Of a stretch of DNA of 64,000 bases, positions 17,540-26,310 are shown in pieces. Each line of letters starts with the position of its first letter. Position 1 is the first letter of the stretch. Location of the stretch: positions 1 through 64,000 of the forward strand of contig JBEMAQ010000009.1 of NCBI GenBank assembly GCA_040274725.1. Direction: 5' to 3'. The notes below the pieces were generated by a model, which was given only the letters and a program-made list of their open reading frames with translations, was not told the DNA's origin and ran no database searches. The translations under genes were made by a program, and so were the position numbers. This DNA is from Solibacillus sp040274725 (GTDB taxonomy: Bacteria > Bacillota > Bacilli > Bacillales_A > Planococcaceae).

Positions 17540-17860
17540 AAATAATGTGAGTGCCTCGTCTTTAAATAAACCTCGTGAATTGCTGGGAACTCTTTAAATG
17601 CACTATCAGCTACAACGTAACTAGAAATGGTCAGCGTGAATGCTTGAAAATGATAGTGGGAAAAAGACAATCAGCAGCCAAGCTCCGCAAAAGGAGAAGG
17701 TTCAACGACCATCGAAAACACGCTCTTGTAGCGGAAGTGAGTAGAGTAGGAATGAAGTCATTCCGAAGTGCGAGGACGCAGCAGTATTGCGTAAGATATG
17801 GTCTCAACTTTATGGCGACATAAAGAGCGCAGAAGTAACGACTCTGCCTAAGAAAAATTG
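17540..17860 (+). ncRNA. Group I self-splicing intron in nrdJ (subgroup IA-like, ORF-less)
   Basis: 321 nt interrupt nrdJ at a codon boundary. The core can be folded. P1: exon GACGTGGT (17532-17539) with GCCTCGTC (17553-17560), including the U-G pair at the splice site. P10: TGAGT (17548-17552) with 3' exon GCTCA (17861-17865). P3: CCTCGT (17571) with GCGAGG (17770). P4: TGCTG (17581) with CAGCA (17672). P5: CACTATCA (17601) with TGATAGTG (17651). P6: CTCC/GGAG. P7: GACCAT (17707) with ATGGTC (17798). P8: ACGCA/TGCGT. Hairpins between P7 and P3 match P7.1/P7.2 of subgroup IA. The last base is G. No homing endonuclease ORF is present. Confidence 0.95.
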
Positions 17861-19642
17861 GCTCAAATGATTATGCTATCAGACTGGCACCCTGATATCG
17901 TAGAATTTATTATTTCAAAAATGCAAAATGCACGGATTTTACGTTATTTGATTGAAAATACAAATGACGAATCCATCATTCGTCTTGCAAAAGAAAAATT
18001 AAAATTTAAACCATTAACACCACAAGAAGAAGCGATGTATCAAGGGATTGCGAATTATAAAACAATTGAAGGCTTTGGCGGCTTTAATGAAGCGATTATT
18101 CGCGATGCGCAAGCGAAACTGCGTGATGGTGGGACGTATTCTGTTCATAATCCAGAGTTTCTAACAGGGGCAAACATTTCCGTAACCATCACAAAAGAAT
18201 TTATGCAAGCTGTTGAAAACGATGCTGAATTCCCGTTGCGCTTCCCGGACGTGGCGAATTACACGCCAGAGGAAATGGCGATTTACAATGAAAAATGGCA
18301 TGAGGTTGGCGATGTACGTGAGTGGGAGAAAATGGGCCACGGCGTACGCACATACCGCACGATTAAAGCACGTGAATTATGGAATTTAATTAATATTTGT
18401 GCAACATATGCAGCAGAGCCGGGTATTTTCTTCATTGATAATGCCAATGAAATGACGAATGCCAAGGCTTATGGGCAGCAGGTTGTTGCGACGAATCCGT
18501 GTGGTGAGCAACCCCTTGCACCTTATTCCGTGTGTAATTTGGCAGCTGTCAACCTAGCGCAGTTTGCAAACAAAGAAACAAAAACAGTCGATTACGATGC
18601 ATTACGCGAGACGGTAAAAGTTGGCGTGCGTATGCAGGATAACGTTATTGATGCAACACCGTATTTCCTAGAAGATAATAAAAAGCAAGCACTTGGCGAG
18701 CGCCGTGTGGGTCTTGGCGTCATGGGCTTAGCGGATTTACTCATTTATTGTGAAAAGGAATACGGCTCAGAAGAAGGCAACGCACTAGTTGATGAGATTT
18801 TCAAAACGATTGCGATTGCGGCATATGAACAGTCAATCGAGCTTGGCAAAGAGCGCGGCAGCTTCCCGTTCTTACAAGGCGAAACGACGGAAGAGACAGC
18901 GCGTTTACGTGAGGCGTTTACGAATACAGGCTTTATGAAGAAAATGCCAGCGCACATTCGCGAAGGTGTGCTTGAAGGTGGTATTCGTAACTCGCATTTA
19001 TTGACTGTCGCACCTACGGGATCCACTGGTACAATGGTCGGAGTTTCAACAGGCCTTGAACCATATTTTAGCTTTAGCTATTTCCGTTCAGGTCGTTTAG
19101 GTAAATTTATTGAAGTAAAAGCAGAAATCGTGCAGGAGTATTTAGACAAGCACCCGGATGCTGATGCGAATAATTTACCAAACTGGTTCGTGTCGTCAAT
19201 GGAGTTATCAGCTGAGGCGCATGCGGACGTGCAATGTATTATTCAAAAATGGATTGATTCATCCATTTCAAAAACGGTGAACGCGCCAAAAGGCTACACA
19301 GTCGAGCAAGTACAAAAAGTGTACGAGCGTCTTTACGCAGGCGGTGCAAAAGGCGGTACGGTGTATGTCGACGGTTCTCGTGATACACAGGTGTTAACGT
19401 TAAAAGCCGAAGAATCACATTCAGACGAACAGTTAGAATTTGAAGAACTAAAGCAGCAGGAAGTCGAAGTAAAGCGTCCTGTTGTATTAGTCGATACGAT
19501 TAAGCCATTAACAGATACAGATGTTACAATTGGCTCTGAAGTTGGCAACACATGCCCAGTTTGCCGTCAAGGGACGGTAGAGGAAATGGGCGGCTGTAAC
19601 ACATGTACAAACTGCGGTGCGCAGTTGAAGTGTGGGCTATAA
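17861..19642 (+). CDS. nrdJ: B12-dependent ribonucleotide reductase NrdJ, exon 2
   Basis: Continues exon 1 in frame: GGSRRG joined to AQMIMLSDWHPDI. It carries the barrel active-site motif NPCGEQPL (Asn, Cys, Glu residues), the second-site motif APTGSTGTM and a C-terminal zinc-ribbon tail (CPVC ... CNTCTNC ... LKCGL) that holds the redox cysteines renewing the active site. 593 codons plus stop. A TTG at 17858 is an open-frame accident at the splice site, not a start. Class II enzymes work with or without oxygen but need cobalamin. Confidence 0.93.
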   Translation, partial: AQMIMLSDWHPDIVEFIISKMQNARILRYLIENTNDESIIRLAKEKLKFKPLTPQEEAMYQGIANYKTIEGFGGFNEAIIRDAQAKLRDGGTYSVHNPEFLTGANISVTITKEFMQAVENDAEFPLRFPDVANYTPEEMAIYNEKWHEVGDVREWEKMGHGVRTYRTIKARELWNLINICATYAAEPGIFFIDNANEMTNAKAYGQQVVATNPCGEQPLAPYSVCNLAAVNLAQFANKETKTVDYDALRETVKVGVRMQDNVIDATPYFLEDNKKQALGERRVGLGVMGLADLLIYCEKEYGSEEGNALVDEIFKTIAIAAYEQSIELGKERGSFPFLQGETTEETARLREAFTNTGFMKKMPAHIREGVLEGGIRNSHLLTVAPTGSTGTMVGVSTGLEPYFSFSYFRSGRLGKFIEVKAEIVQEYLDKHPDADANNLPNWFVSSMELSAEAHADVQCIIQKWIDSSISKTVNAPKGYTVEQVQKVYERLYAGGAKGGTVYVDGSRDTQVLTLKAEESHSDEQLEFEELKQQEVEVKRPVVLVDTIKPLTDTDVTIGSEVGNTCPVCRQGTVEEMGGCNTCTNCGAQLKCGL

Positions 19643-19676
19643 AAGCTAAAAGAAATATAAAAAGCATGGAAGATTG

Positions 19677-19832
19677 GGTGGTGTACCCCAAAAGTTAGAG
19701 TTAAAAAACTAACTTTTGGGGTGTTTTTTTATGGAAAAATATAGCGAAGGATTTGCAATCTTCTTTCCGGAGGCTGTCAGCAAATCATTCATAGAAAGAA
19801 TGACGGGAGTGCTAAAACTTGACAAAAATGGA
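19677..19832 (+). mobile_element. IS3-family (IS150-like) left-end remnant with hairpin
   Basis: GTGTACCCCAAAAGTTAG / CTAACTTTTGGGGTG forms a strong stem followed by TTTTTTT and then an ATG opening MEKYSEGF. This resembles the usual start of IS150-type orfA (M.KYSEEFK). The frame diverges after eight residues and stops at 34 aa. The hairpin would also act as the nrdJ terminator. Assignment rests on pattern memory of IS3 ends and is tentative. Confidence 0.45.
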
Positions 19833-19847
19833 TGATTTTAAAATAAT
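19819..19847 (+). promoter_or_regulatory. Sigma-A promoter of the broken amidotransferase gene
   Basis: TTGACA (19819-19824), a 17-bp spacer, AATAAT (19842-19847), then SD GAAGGAGG before ATG 19876. Confidence 0.7.
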
Positions 19848-19875
19848 GTAAACATTCAGACTGAAGGAGGCGTGT

Positions 19876-20288
19876 ATGGAAATTTTATTCGTTGGTGAAT
19901 CATGGATTGTGCATATGATTCATACAAAAGGGTATGACAGCTTTACCTCAATGAAATATGAAGAAGGAGCTACCTATTTATTGCAATGCTTGAGAGAGGG
20001 TGGCGTTGACGTCGATTATATGCCCGCGCACGAGGTACAAGTTCGTTTTCCACAGTCTATAGAGCAGTTAAAAGTATATGATGCGGTTGTCATAAGTGAT
20101 ATTGGCAGCAATACATTTTTGCTACAAAATCCGACATTTTATCAGGATAAAATCATTCCAAATGCTCTAGAATTGGTGAAACAGTACGTTAATGAGGGGG
20201 CGGTTTATTAATGATTGGCGGTTATCTCTCCTTTACCGGCATTGAAGCAAAGGCCAATTATAAAAATACGGTACTTGCCGATGTATAA
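19876..20288 (+). pseudogene. Class I amidotransferase-like protein (ThuA-related), 5' part
   Basis: The first frame (111 aa, MEILFVGESWIVHMIHTKGYD...) is the N-terminal part of a class-I-glutamine-amidotransferase-like protein often found beside sugar ABC transporters and TIM-barrel isomerases. It stops at 20211, but the adjacent frame continues GGLLMIGGYLSFTGIEAKANY. One missing G in a G5 run near 20198 explains the shift. The continuation ends at NTVLADV and the rest of the gene is found 7.2 kb away at 27486. It is therefore broken twice: by a 1-base frameshift and by the inserted island. Confidence 0.82.
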
Positions 20289-20308
20289 AAACCAAACTAA
20301 AATAAATA

Positions 20309-20358
20309 AGAAACCAACCGTTTTGAACAATCTTTATTTCAAAACAGTTGGTTTCTTT
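20309..20358. terminator. Strong inverted repeat at the left edge of the island
   Basis: AGAAACCAACcGTTTTG ... CAAAACaGTTGGTTTCTTTCT. It isolates the island genes from read-through. The following 20359-20669 bases are AT-rich, contain a GAGGAGG SD-like motif (20563-20570) with no in-frame ATG nearby, and presumably hold the promoter of the chemoreceptor gene. Confidence 0.7.
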
Positions 20359-20669
20359 CTGTATAATGGGTAGGTTTCTTCTATTGTAAAATCAACATTC
20401 TTATCTAACTTCATTCCAAACCAACATTAAAGTGGGTACTATTACTTATTTTTTATAAACACTTATTATTCAAAAAAAAAAACCTAAACGACTATATACA
20501 CTCGGAAAAAAATAGGTTTAATGATACAATGTGGAATTGTGAATGTTATCTGGAATAATTTTTGAGGAGGATATTACTATAGCTCAAAAATGCCGAGCAA
20601 AATTTCAGAAGATAAGGCATCAGATTATATGACAAAATAACATTACAATACAATTGTTAGGAGGAATTT

Positions 20670-22415
20670 ATGTTTAAAAATATGACGTTTTTTAAGAAGA
20701 GTATGGTATCAACTGTTACAGGAATTGTACTAATAAGTCTATTTCTAATAGGGGTTAGCTATTTTATTCAAGGTAGCCTTTTGAAAGAACAGTTGAGGAA
20801 CCAAACAAAAGCCATTTCAGAATCTTGGTATGAGCAAATGGACGGTATAGTAATTGAGGAATTGTCCAAAGACAAGGATATTGAAAGCGAAAATCACAGG
20901 GCATATACAGATATGTTCAATAAAATGAGTGAATATAATCCAACGGTATCACAAGGTTACATTTTCGGTACTGAACTCGGTGGGGAAAAAGGTAACGAAA
21001 CATCTTTAATTGCGTATAAAACAGATGTATGGGAGATGTTGAGTGGTGAAGGTCTGACAGTTGGTGACATGTTCGAACAACCAGAATTGGTAGTAGAAAC
21101 TCTGAAGAAGTTAAAGGAAACCAAAGAACCTCAATTTACTGATATTTACGAGGATGATTACGGGACTTGGCTAACTTTCATGTACCCTATCTTTGATAAA
21201 AACAATGATTTATTTGCTTATTTCGCAATTGATGTAGACGCGTCTACTGTTGGTGAAGGGCAGCAAGATTTATTGAAAATGTCCGTTATTGTATTGTTAG
21301 TATTACTTATTTTATTTAGTATAGCCCAATACTTTACAGTTAAACGACAATTAAAGCCTTTGCAATACCTATTGGCTGCCATTGATAAAGCTAGTAATGG
21401 CGAGTTAAAATCCGACCTACCAGAAGGTACTGACGAATTAGGAACTGTAAACACAAGTTTTAACCATATGATTGACGCTTTAACAAAGATGGTAAAAGAG
21501 GTTAACGATTCAGCATCTACCTTAAAAGTAGGTTCTTCTGAATTAGAAAATTCATTTAAAGTGACTTATGATTCATCCGAAAAGATTACGGATTCAGTCA
21601 GTCAAATGAAGGTAGCTTTGAAAAATCAAGAGACTTCTATTGAAGAAGCAGCGTATTCTATGGAAGATATGTCTAAACAAGTCCAGGAGATAGCTTCGAA
21701 TGTAACAGATGTATACAAATATTCAGAAGAAGTAATTTCTTTTACTGAAAATGGTAAAGTTCTAACGGAAAAAGTATCGAATCAAATGGTATCTATTAAT
21801 TCTGATGTTGAAGAATCAAATAGAAATATCAAAACTTTAGTACAACTCTCAGATGAAATTGGAAGCATTCTAACCGTAATTAATTCAATCTCAAGCAATA
21901 CTAACTTACTTGCATTAAACGCAAGTATAGAAGCCGCGCGTGCAGGCGAGCATGGTAAAGGATTTGCGGTAGTCGCTCAAGAGGTTAAACAGCTTTCCGA
22001 ACAATCAGCAAGATCAACAGAAGATATTCGTGAATTAGTTGAACGAGTTCGCACATCTGTAAAAGAAGCTGAAACAGCCATGTTTAATATTCAAAATGAA
22101 GTTTCTGCTGGCAAATTATTAACACAAGAAACAAATGAAATGTTCAATAAAATTCTTAATTTTAACACGGATATTTCAGCAAAGTTACAATCTGTATCAG
22201 GTTCTTCAGAAGAAATTTCAGCAGGCGTAGAGGAAACAACAGCTATGATTGTAACCTTGTCATCTAGCGCAAAAGAAGTTTTAGACGGCTATGAGATTAT
22301 TGTTGGAAATGTAGAAAATCAACAATCCACTCTAGGTACAATCGGCAATATGTCAGAACAATTGAAAGGCACTTCTGAAAAGTTAGAAGATATAGTTAGC
22401 GAGTTTAATAAATAG
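20670..22415 (+). CDS. Methyl-accepting chemotaxis protein
   Basis: A 581-aa transmembrane chemoreceptor. TM1 is ~13-33, an extracellular ligand domain (~34-200) of Cache-like character (ends YPIFDKNNDLFAYFAIDVD), TM2 ~203-222, HAMP ~223-280 (VKRQLKPLQYLL..AIDKASNGEL), then a long coiled-coil signalling domain. The hairpin tip motif SSNTNLLALNASIEAARAGE and GKGFAVVAQEVKQLSEQS bind CheA/CheW. The ligand cannot be predicted. SD AGGAGGAAT before ATG 20670. It is the first gene of the island's transcription unit, 79 bases ahead of the synthetase, suggesting it may sense the island's own product or precursor. Confidence 0.93.
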   Translation: MFKNMTFFKKSMVSTVTGIVLISLFLIGVSYFIQGSLLKEQLRNQTKAISESWYEQMDGIVIEELSKDKDIESENHRAYTDMFNKMSEYNPTVSQGYIFGTELGGEKGNETSLIAYKTDVWEMLSGEGLTVGDMFEQPELVVETLKKLKETKEPQFTDIYEDDYGTWLTFMYPIFDKNNDLFAYFAIDVDASTVGEGQQDLLKMSVIVLLVLLILFSIAQYFTVKRQLKPLQYLLAAIDKASNGELKSDLPEGTDELGTVNTSFNHMIDALTKMVKEVNDSASTLKVGSSELENSFKVTYDSSEKITDSVSQMKVALKNQETSIEEAAYSMEDMSKQVQEIASNVTDVYKYSEEVISFTENGKVLTEKVSNQMVSINSDVEESNRNIKTLVQLSDEIGSILTVINSISSNTNLLALNASIEAARAGEHGKGFAVVAQEVKQLSEQSARSTEDIRELVERVRTSVKEAETAMFNIQNEVSAGKLLTQETNEMFNKILNFNTDISAKLQSVSGSSEEISAGVEETTAMIVTLSSSAKEVLDGYEIIVGNVENQQSTLGTIGNMSEQLKGTSEKLEDIVSEFNK

Positions 22416-22421
22416 TAACAG

Positions 22422-22456
22422 ATAAGGGGATTCTTCAAAAAGGATTTCCTTATTTC
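22422..22456 (+). terminator. Weak hairpin between chemoreceptor and synthetase genes
   Basis: ATAAGGGGATTC / GGATTTCCTTAT pairs over 12 positions with three wobbles and is followed by TTTC. At most an attenuator. Confidence 0.35.
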
Positions 22457-22494
22457 ACAAAAACTCACATAACAGTCATAGGAGAAAAAACAAA

Positions 22495-25446
22495 ATGAAT
22501 ACAATTTTAAAAGAATTTAATGGTGTAGTATCTCGCTTCGGTAATTGCGTTGCAATTAAAGAAGGTGAGAAATCAATTACATATAAGAAACTAAATGAAG
22601 AATCGAATAAAATTGCTAACTACCTAAAGGAAAAGGGTTTGCAAAAAAATGAGTTTGTTAGTATCTATTTGAACCGTAGTATGGAAACAATAATTTCAAT
22701 CTTAGGTATCATTAAAGCAGGTGGCGCCTATGTGCCACTTGATCCTAAACATCCAGTAGAGCGCAACAAATATATTATTAATGATACAAAATCGAAAAAT
22801 GTGATTACGAGTAATAGCCTTTTAGATAACATCAAAGGCTTAGTAAGTCCAGATACGAATATTTTACTAATGGAAAACTTAAAAGAAAAAGCTGTAGTAC
22901 ATACAGAATTTACTGACGATGATATTGATGATTTAGCGTATGTTATTTACACTTCTGGTACTACTGGAAATCCTAAAGGCACGTTACTTCGCCAGCGTGG
23001 AGTAATTAACCTCATGGACTTCATGATAAAAGATTTTGATATTACAAACGAAGATGTTATTCTGCAATTCGCTACATACAGTTTTGATGGTTCCATTGTA
23101 GATACTTTTACATCTCTATTTAGCGGTGCTACCTTATACATGATTGATGATTCAGAACGTATGTCAGAAGAAGGTTTCTTATCAGCAATCCAACGTGAGG
23201 GTATTTCAATTATCCCTGCAATTCCAACAGTATTTTTTAACCGCATTGTAAACTATGTAACCGACCGAAAATTAGACACATTCAAAGACGTAAAAATCGT
23301 AGCTGTTGCAGGGGAAATATTAACAGGCGACTTAGCACGTAAATTTAAATCTAGTATTGGCGAGGAAATTCGTTTCTTTAACCTATATGGCCCGACTGAA
23401 GCAACAGTCATGGTTACAAGTTATGAAGTACCAAATAATTTAGATGAATCCGTATTCAGTGTCCCTATCGGGAAAGATATAACTGGAACAAAGTTATACG
23501 TAGTAAACGAGGAAGGTAACATTTGCGCTACTGATGAAGTAGGAGAGTTATGGATTGCTTCGGAGGGGATTGCTTTAGGCTACCTTAACAATAAAGAAAA
23601 AACTGATTTAGCCTTTATTAAGAACCCGTTTGACGACAATATCTACGGTGGAATGATTTATAAATCAGGCGATTTAGTAAAACGTTTAGCAGATGGAAAT
23701 ATTGAATTTGTATCTCGCAAAGATACACAAGTAAAAATCCGTGGGCATCGTATTGAAATTGCCGAAATTGAAACTCGTATGAACGAAATCGCGGAAGTGA
23801 ACGATGCAGTAGTCGTTGTAGAGATCATTGACGGTGAAAAAACGTTAAAAGGATTCTTCACTGCTGATGTTGATTTACCATTCCATCATATCGTCAAGAA
23901 CTTAAAAGAAACATTACCTAGCTATATGATTCCAACAAAGCTTAAACAGATTGAAGATATTCCGTTTGCCCCTACAGGTAAGGCAGACCGCAAAAAACTA
24001 GAGCAATTAGAAGCAGAACCTGTAATCATTCATAAATCAGATGTGCTTGTAGCACCTCGCAATGAAATAGAAGAAGATATTCTTGAAGCATGGAAAGCTG
24101 TTTTAAAATCGGAAAATATCGGGGTAACGGACGATTTATTTGATGTTGGCGGACACTCTTTAAAAATCATTGCGATTTTATCGAAATTAAAAGCGAAGTA
24201 CAGTACATTATCAATTAAAGATTTCTTTGAATTAAAAACAGTAGAAAATTTAGCTAAAAAAGTAAAAGCAGATGCTACATTAGCAACACGTACGTTTGAA
24301 AGAGCATTCACGCAGCTTGCAGAGTATCCGAAAATGGCTGTGACAGAAACTTTACCTGAAGTTGAAACAGTGCTTGTAACAGGTGCTACAGGCTTTTTAG
24401 GTAGCCACATTGCCGATAAACTTGTACAGGAAGGCAAAAAAGTTGTACTACTTGTGCGCGGTGATGATTGCTTACAGCGTGTAAGTGACACAGTTAAATA
24501 CTTCTTTAATAAAGATGTTTCTTCACAAATTTTCGTATTAAAAGGTGATTTAACTGAAAAGTATTTAGGCTTAAAAGAGGAAGAATTTAAAGATTTAGCG
24601 ACACGTATCGATGCGATTATCCATTGCGCTGCCGATGTACGCCACTTCGGTGACCGTGAACACTTTGAAAAAATTAATGTTAAAGGTACGCAAAACATCT
24701 TTGAATTAGTGGAAGTTAACCCCGAAATCGTATTCCACCATATTTCGACGGTTGGTGTAGTCGAAGATTTATTAATAGAAGATAAGTGGCACTTACTGGA
24801 AGGCACAAATGAAATGCCAGACGGTTTAACTGTAGAAAGTGTATACACTGATACAAAAATGATTGCTGAAAAGTGGGTACTAGATCAAGTAAAAGAAGGC
24901 AAACAAGTCTTTGTTTACCGTATGGGTAATTTAGTAGGGCGTTATAGTGATGGTAAATTCCAAAGCAATATTGATGCGAATGCCTTTTACCGTATGTTAA
25001 AACTTATGATCCTGGGCAAGAAAGCACCAAATGTATTATGGAAAGTGGATTTCACACCAATTGATTTCGCTAGTGAAGTAGTAGTAAAATCTGTACTGAA
25101 AACTGATAACCCTCAGCGTGTGTATCATGTGAGTCATCCTAACCCTATTACTTTTGAAAACGTAATTGCAGTTTTAAACGAGCTAGGCTTTGATATTACG
25201 CTGGTAGAACAAGATGCTTACAACTCATATATCCTAAGTGAAGGAGTAAGCGAAGAAGTGAAGAACTTAGCAGTTGCACAGCTAGATGGTGATGGCGCTA
25301 ATGATACTAATGCGGTCTATGATAGTAATAATACAATGCAAGTACTAGAACTTGCACACATTCCTGTACTTGATAAAGAGTACATTGGTAAATTAATTAA
25401 CCATGCTATTTCAGTTGGATTTATCAAAGAAGCAGTCATGGCTTAA
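22495..25446 (+). CDS. Stand-alone A-T-R nonribosomal peptide synthetase / carboxylate reductase
   Basis: 983 aa, three domains and no condensation domain. Adenylation ~1-500: YTSGTTGNPKG (A3), YGPTEAT (A5), YKSGDLVK (A7) and PTGKADRKKL (A10). Carrier protein ~515-590 with DLFDVGGHSL, Ser ~555 for phosphopantetheine. Thioester reductase ~620-983 with NAD(P)H motif VTGATGFLGSH (~626) and catalytic YTDTK (Tyr ~783). The chemistry expected is activation of a carboxylic or amino acid, loading as thioester and reductive release as an aldehyde or alcohol, as in Lys2 or CAR enzymes. Asp of FDGS suggests an alpha-amino acid substrate. SD ATAGGAGAAAA. Confidence 0.92.
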   Translation: MNTILKEFNGVVSRFGNCVAIKEGEKSITYKKLNEESNKIANYLKEKGLQKNEFVSIYLNRSMETIISILGIIKAGGAYVPLDPKHPVERNKYIINDTKSKNVITSNSLLDNIKGLVSPDTNILLMENLKEKAVVHTEFTDDDIDDLAYVIYTSGTTGNPKGTLLRQRGVINLMDFMIKDFDITNEDVILQFATYSFDGSIVDTFTSLFSGATLYMIDDSERMSEEGFLSAIQREGISIIPAIPTVFFNRIVNYVTDRKLDTFKDVKIVAVAGEILTGDLARKFKSSIGEEIRFFNLYGPTEATVMVTSYEVPNNLDESVFSVPIGKDITGTKLYVVNEEGNICATDEVGELWIASEGIALGYLNNKEKTDLAFIKNPFDDNIYGGMIYKSGDLVKRLADGNIEFVSRKDTQVKIRGHRIEIAEIETRMNEIAEVNDAVVVVEIIDGEKTLKGFFTADVDLPFHHIVKNLKETLPSYMIPTKLKQIEDIPFAPTGKADRKKLEQLEAEPVIIHKSDVLVAPRNEIEEDILEAWKAVLKSENIGVTDDLFDVGGHSLKIIAILSKLKAKYSTLSIKDFFELKTVENLAKKVKADATLATRTFERAFTQLAEYPKMAVTETLPEVETVLVTGATGFLGSHIADKLVQEGKKVVLLVRGDDCLQRVSDTVKYFFNKDVSSQIFVLKGDLTEKYLGLKEEEFKDLATRIDAIIHCAADVRHFGDREHFEKINVKGTQNIFELVEVNPEIVFHHISTVGVVEDLLIEDKWHLLEGTNEMPDGLTVESVYTDTKMIAEKWVLDQVKEGKQVFVYRMGNLVGRYSDGKFQSNIDANAFYRMLKLMILGKKAPNVLWKVDFTPIDFASEVVVKSVLKTDNPQRVYHVSHPNPITFENVIAVLNELGFDITLVEQDAYNSYILSEGVSEEVKNLAVAQLDGDGANDTNAVYDSNNTMQVLELAHIPVLDKEYIGKLINHAISVGFIKEAVMA

Positions 25447-25456
25447 CAAGTAATAA

Positions 25457-25487
25457 AGTAGGGGGAATCTATCCTCCTACTTTTTTT
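25457..25487 (+). terminator. Intrinsic terminator between synthetase and PPTase genes
   Basis: AGTAGGGGGA-ATCTA-TCCTCCTACT followed by TTTTTTT. Leaky termination would keep the catalytic PPTase at a lower level than the synthetase. Confidence 0.78.
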
Positions 25488-25505
25488 AATAGGGGAGAAG
25501 TGTTA

Positions 25506-26027
25506 ATGAAGATATACATTATTGAAGATTGGAAGAGTAAAATTAATAAAAATGAATCCAAAGAAAATTGGGCTACAAATATTATTGAACGTACGTTTGA
25601 TAGTATTCAAATTAAAAAAGATGGAAGGGGTAAACCCTACATTGTAAATGAAGATAAATTTATAAATTGGGGGCATACAGATTTTTTTTTGGTAATTGCT
25701 TTTAGCAAACTAGGGCATATTGGAGTAGATGTAGAAGATAATAACATACCTTATGATGAGTCATTATACGGTTGGATATTACATGAACAAGAAAAATATA
25801 AATTGAACAGGGGTACTTTGTTTTCTGAAATATGGACTAGGAAAGAAGCTATTTTAAAATTTACAGGTGAGGGTATTAACGATAACATGTGTGACTTAAA
25901 TAGCTATGCCCTTGAATACAATGTAATTTCCTTCTCATTTAATGACCTTTCTATTAGTGTGTGCAGTGAGTATATGTCAGATGGTTTTGAAATTGCATAC
26001 GAGTGTAGTTTTATAAATAAAGATTGA
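25506..26027 (+). CDS. 4'-phosphopantetheinyl transferase (Sfp-type)
   Basis: 173 aa. Motifs GHIGVDVED (residue ~78) and WTRKEAILKFTGEGI (~118) bind Mg-CoA and define the Sfp/AcpT superfamily. It should attach phosphopantetheine to the carrier domain of the upstream synthetase. Shorter than Sfp (224 aa), so of the compact type. ATG 25506 has AGGGGAG; the GTG at 25500 overlaps that SD and is less likely. Very AT-rich. The synthetase-plus-PPTase pairing resembles the ausA/ausB layout of Staphylococcus, though with one module only. Confidence 0.88.
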   Translation: MKIYIIEDWKSKINKNESKENWATNIIERTFDSIQIKKDGRGKPYIVNEDKFINWGHTDFFLVIAFSKLGHIGVDVEDNNIPYDESLYGWILHEQEKYKLNRGTLFSEIWTRKEAILKFTGEGINDNMCDLNSYALEYNVISFSFNDLSISVCSEYMSDGFEIAYECSFINKD

Positions 26028-26236
26028 ATATTTAAAATTCCGAAATAATCCATATTTCTAGCACACCCAATACACAGACGTCTGCTATTACGTCTACTCA
26101 CTTTAATGCTAGTTCTATCTCAAAAGCGGTGTTTGTCAACATAGTTGTCGCATCAAGCTATTTTCTTTTGCTACTAAATTCAAACCAGACACTTTCAAAT
26201 CCCTAATTCAATCAAAGCTATCGCGCTGCGCTTGAT

Positions 26237-26293
26237 GGCCTGATGAGCTTCAATGGAAAGAAAATCGCTTTTCATTGAAGCTCATCAGGGAAA
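26237..26293. repeat. Long perfect inverted repeat downstream of the PPTase
   Basis: CCTGATGAGCTTCAATG (26239-26255) pairs perfectly with 26273-26289, and the stem continues through AAAG/CTTT. It sits between the PPTase (26028-26236 shows nothing coding) and the IS3 remnant, and may be a terminator or an IS-related hairpin. Confidence 0.7.
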
Positions 26294-26310
26294 AGGGGAT
26301 TTTTTATTCT

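Noticed and set aside
17575..17823. 82-aa ORF inside the nrdJ intron
   Set aside because: Highly basic random-looking protein with no SD or motif. The bases are explained by the paired helices P3-P9 of the group I intron, and no LAGLIDADG, GIY-YIG or HNH endonuclease motif is present.
17858..19642. TTG at 17858 as an independent start for a second nrdJ ORF
   Set aside because: There is no SD, and the TTG is the last intron bases plus splice junction. The protein is only complete when joined with exon 1.
19731..19835. 34-codon ORF (MEKYSEGF...)
   Set aside because: No SD. Only the first eight residues resemble IS150 OrfA; treated as an IS end remnant, not a gene.
20563..20636. Possible small ORF with a GAGGAGG SD before the chemoreceptor
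   Set aside because: The only codon at the correct spacing is ATA, the frame ends after about 16 codons, and the peptide shows no pattern.
24030..24848. 272-aa minus-strand ORF opposite the A-T-R gene
   Set aside because: Serine/threonine-rich shadow frame, no SD, entirely inside a gene with clear domain motifs.
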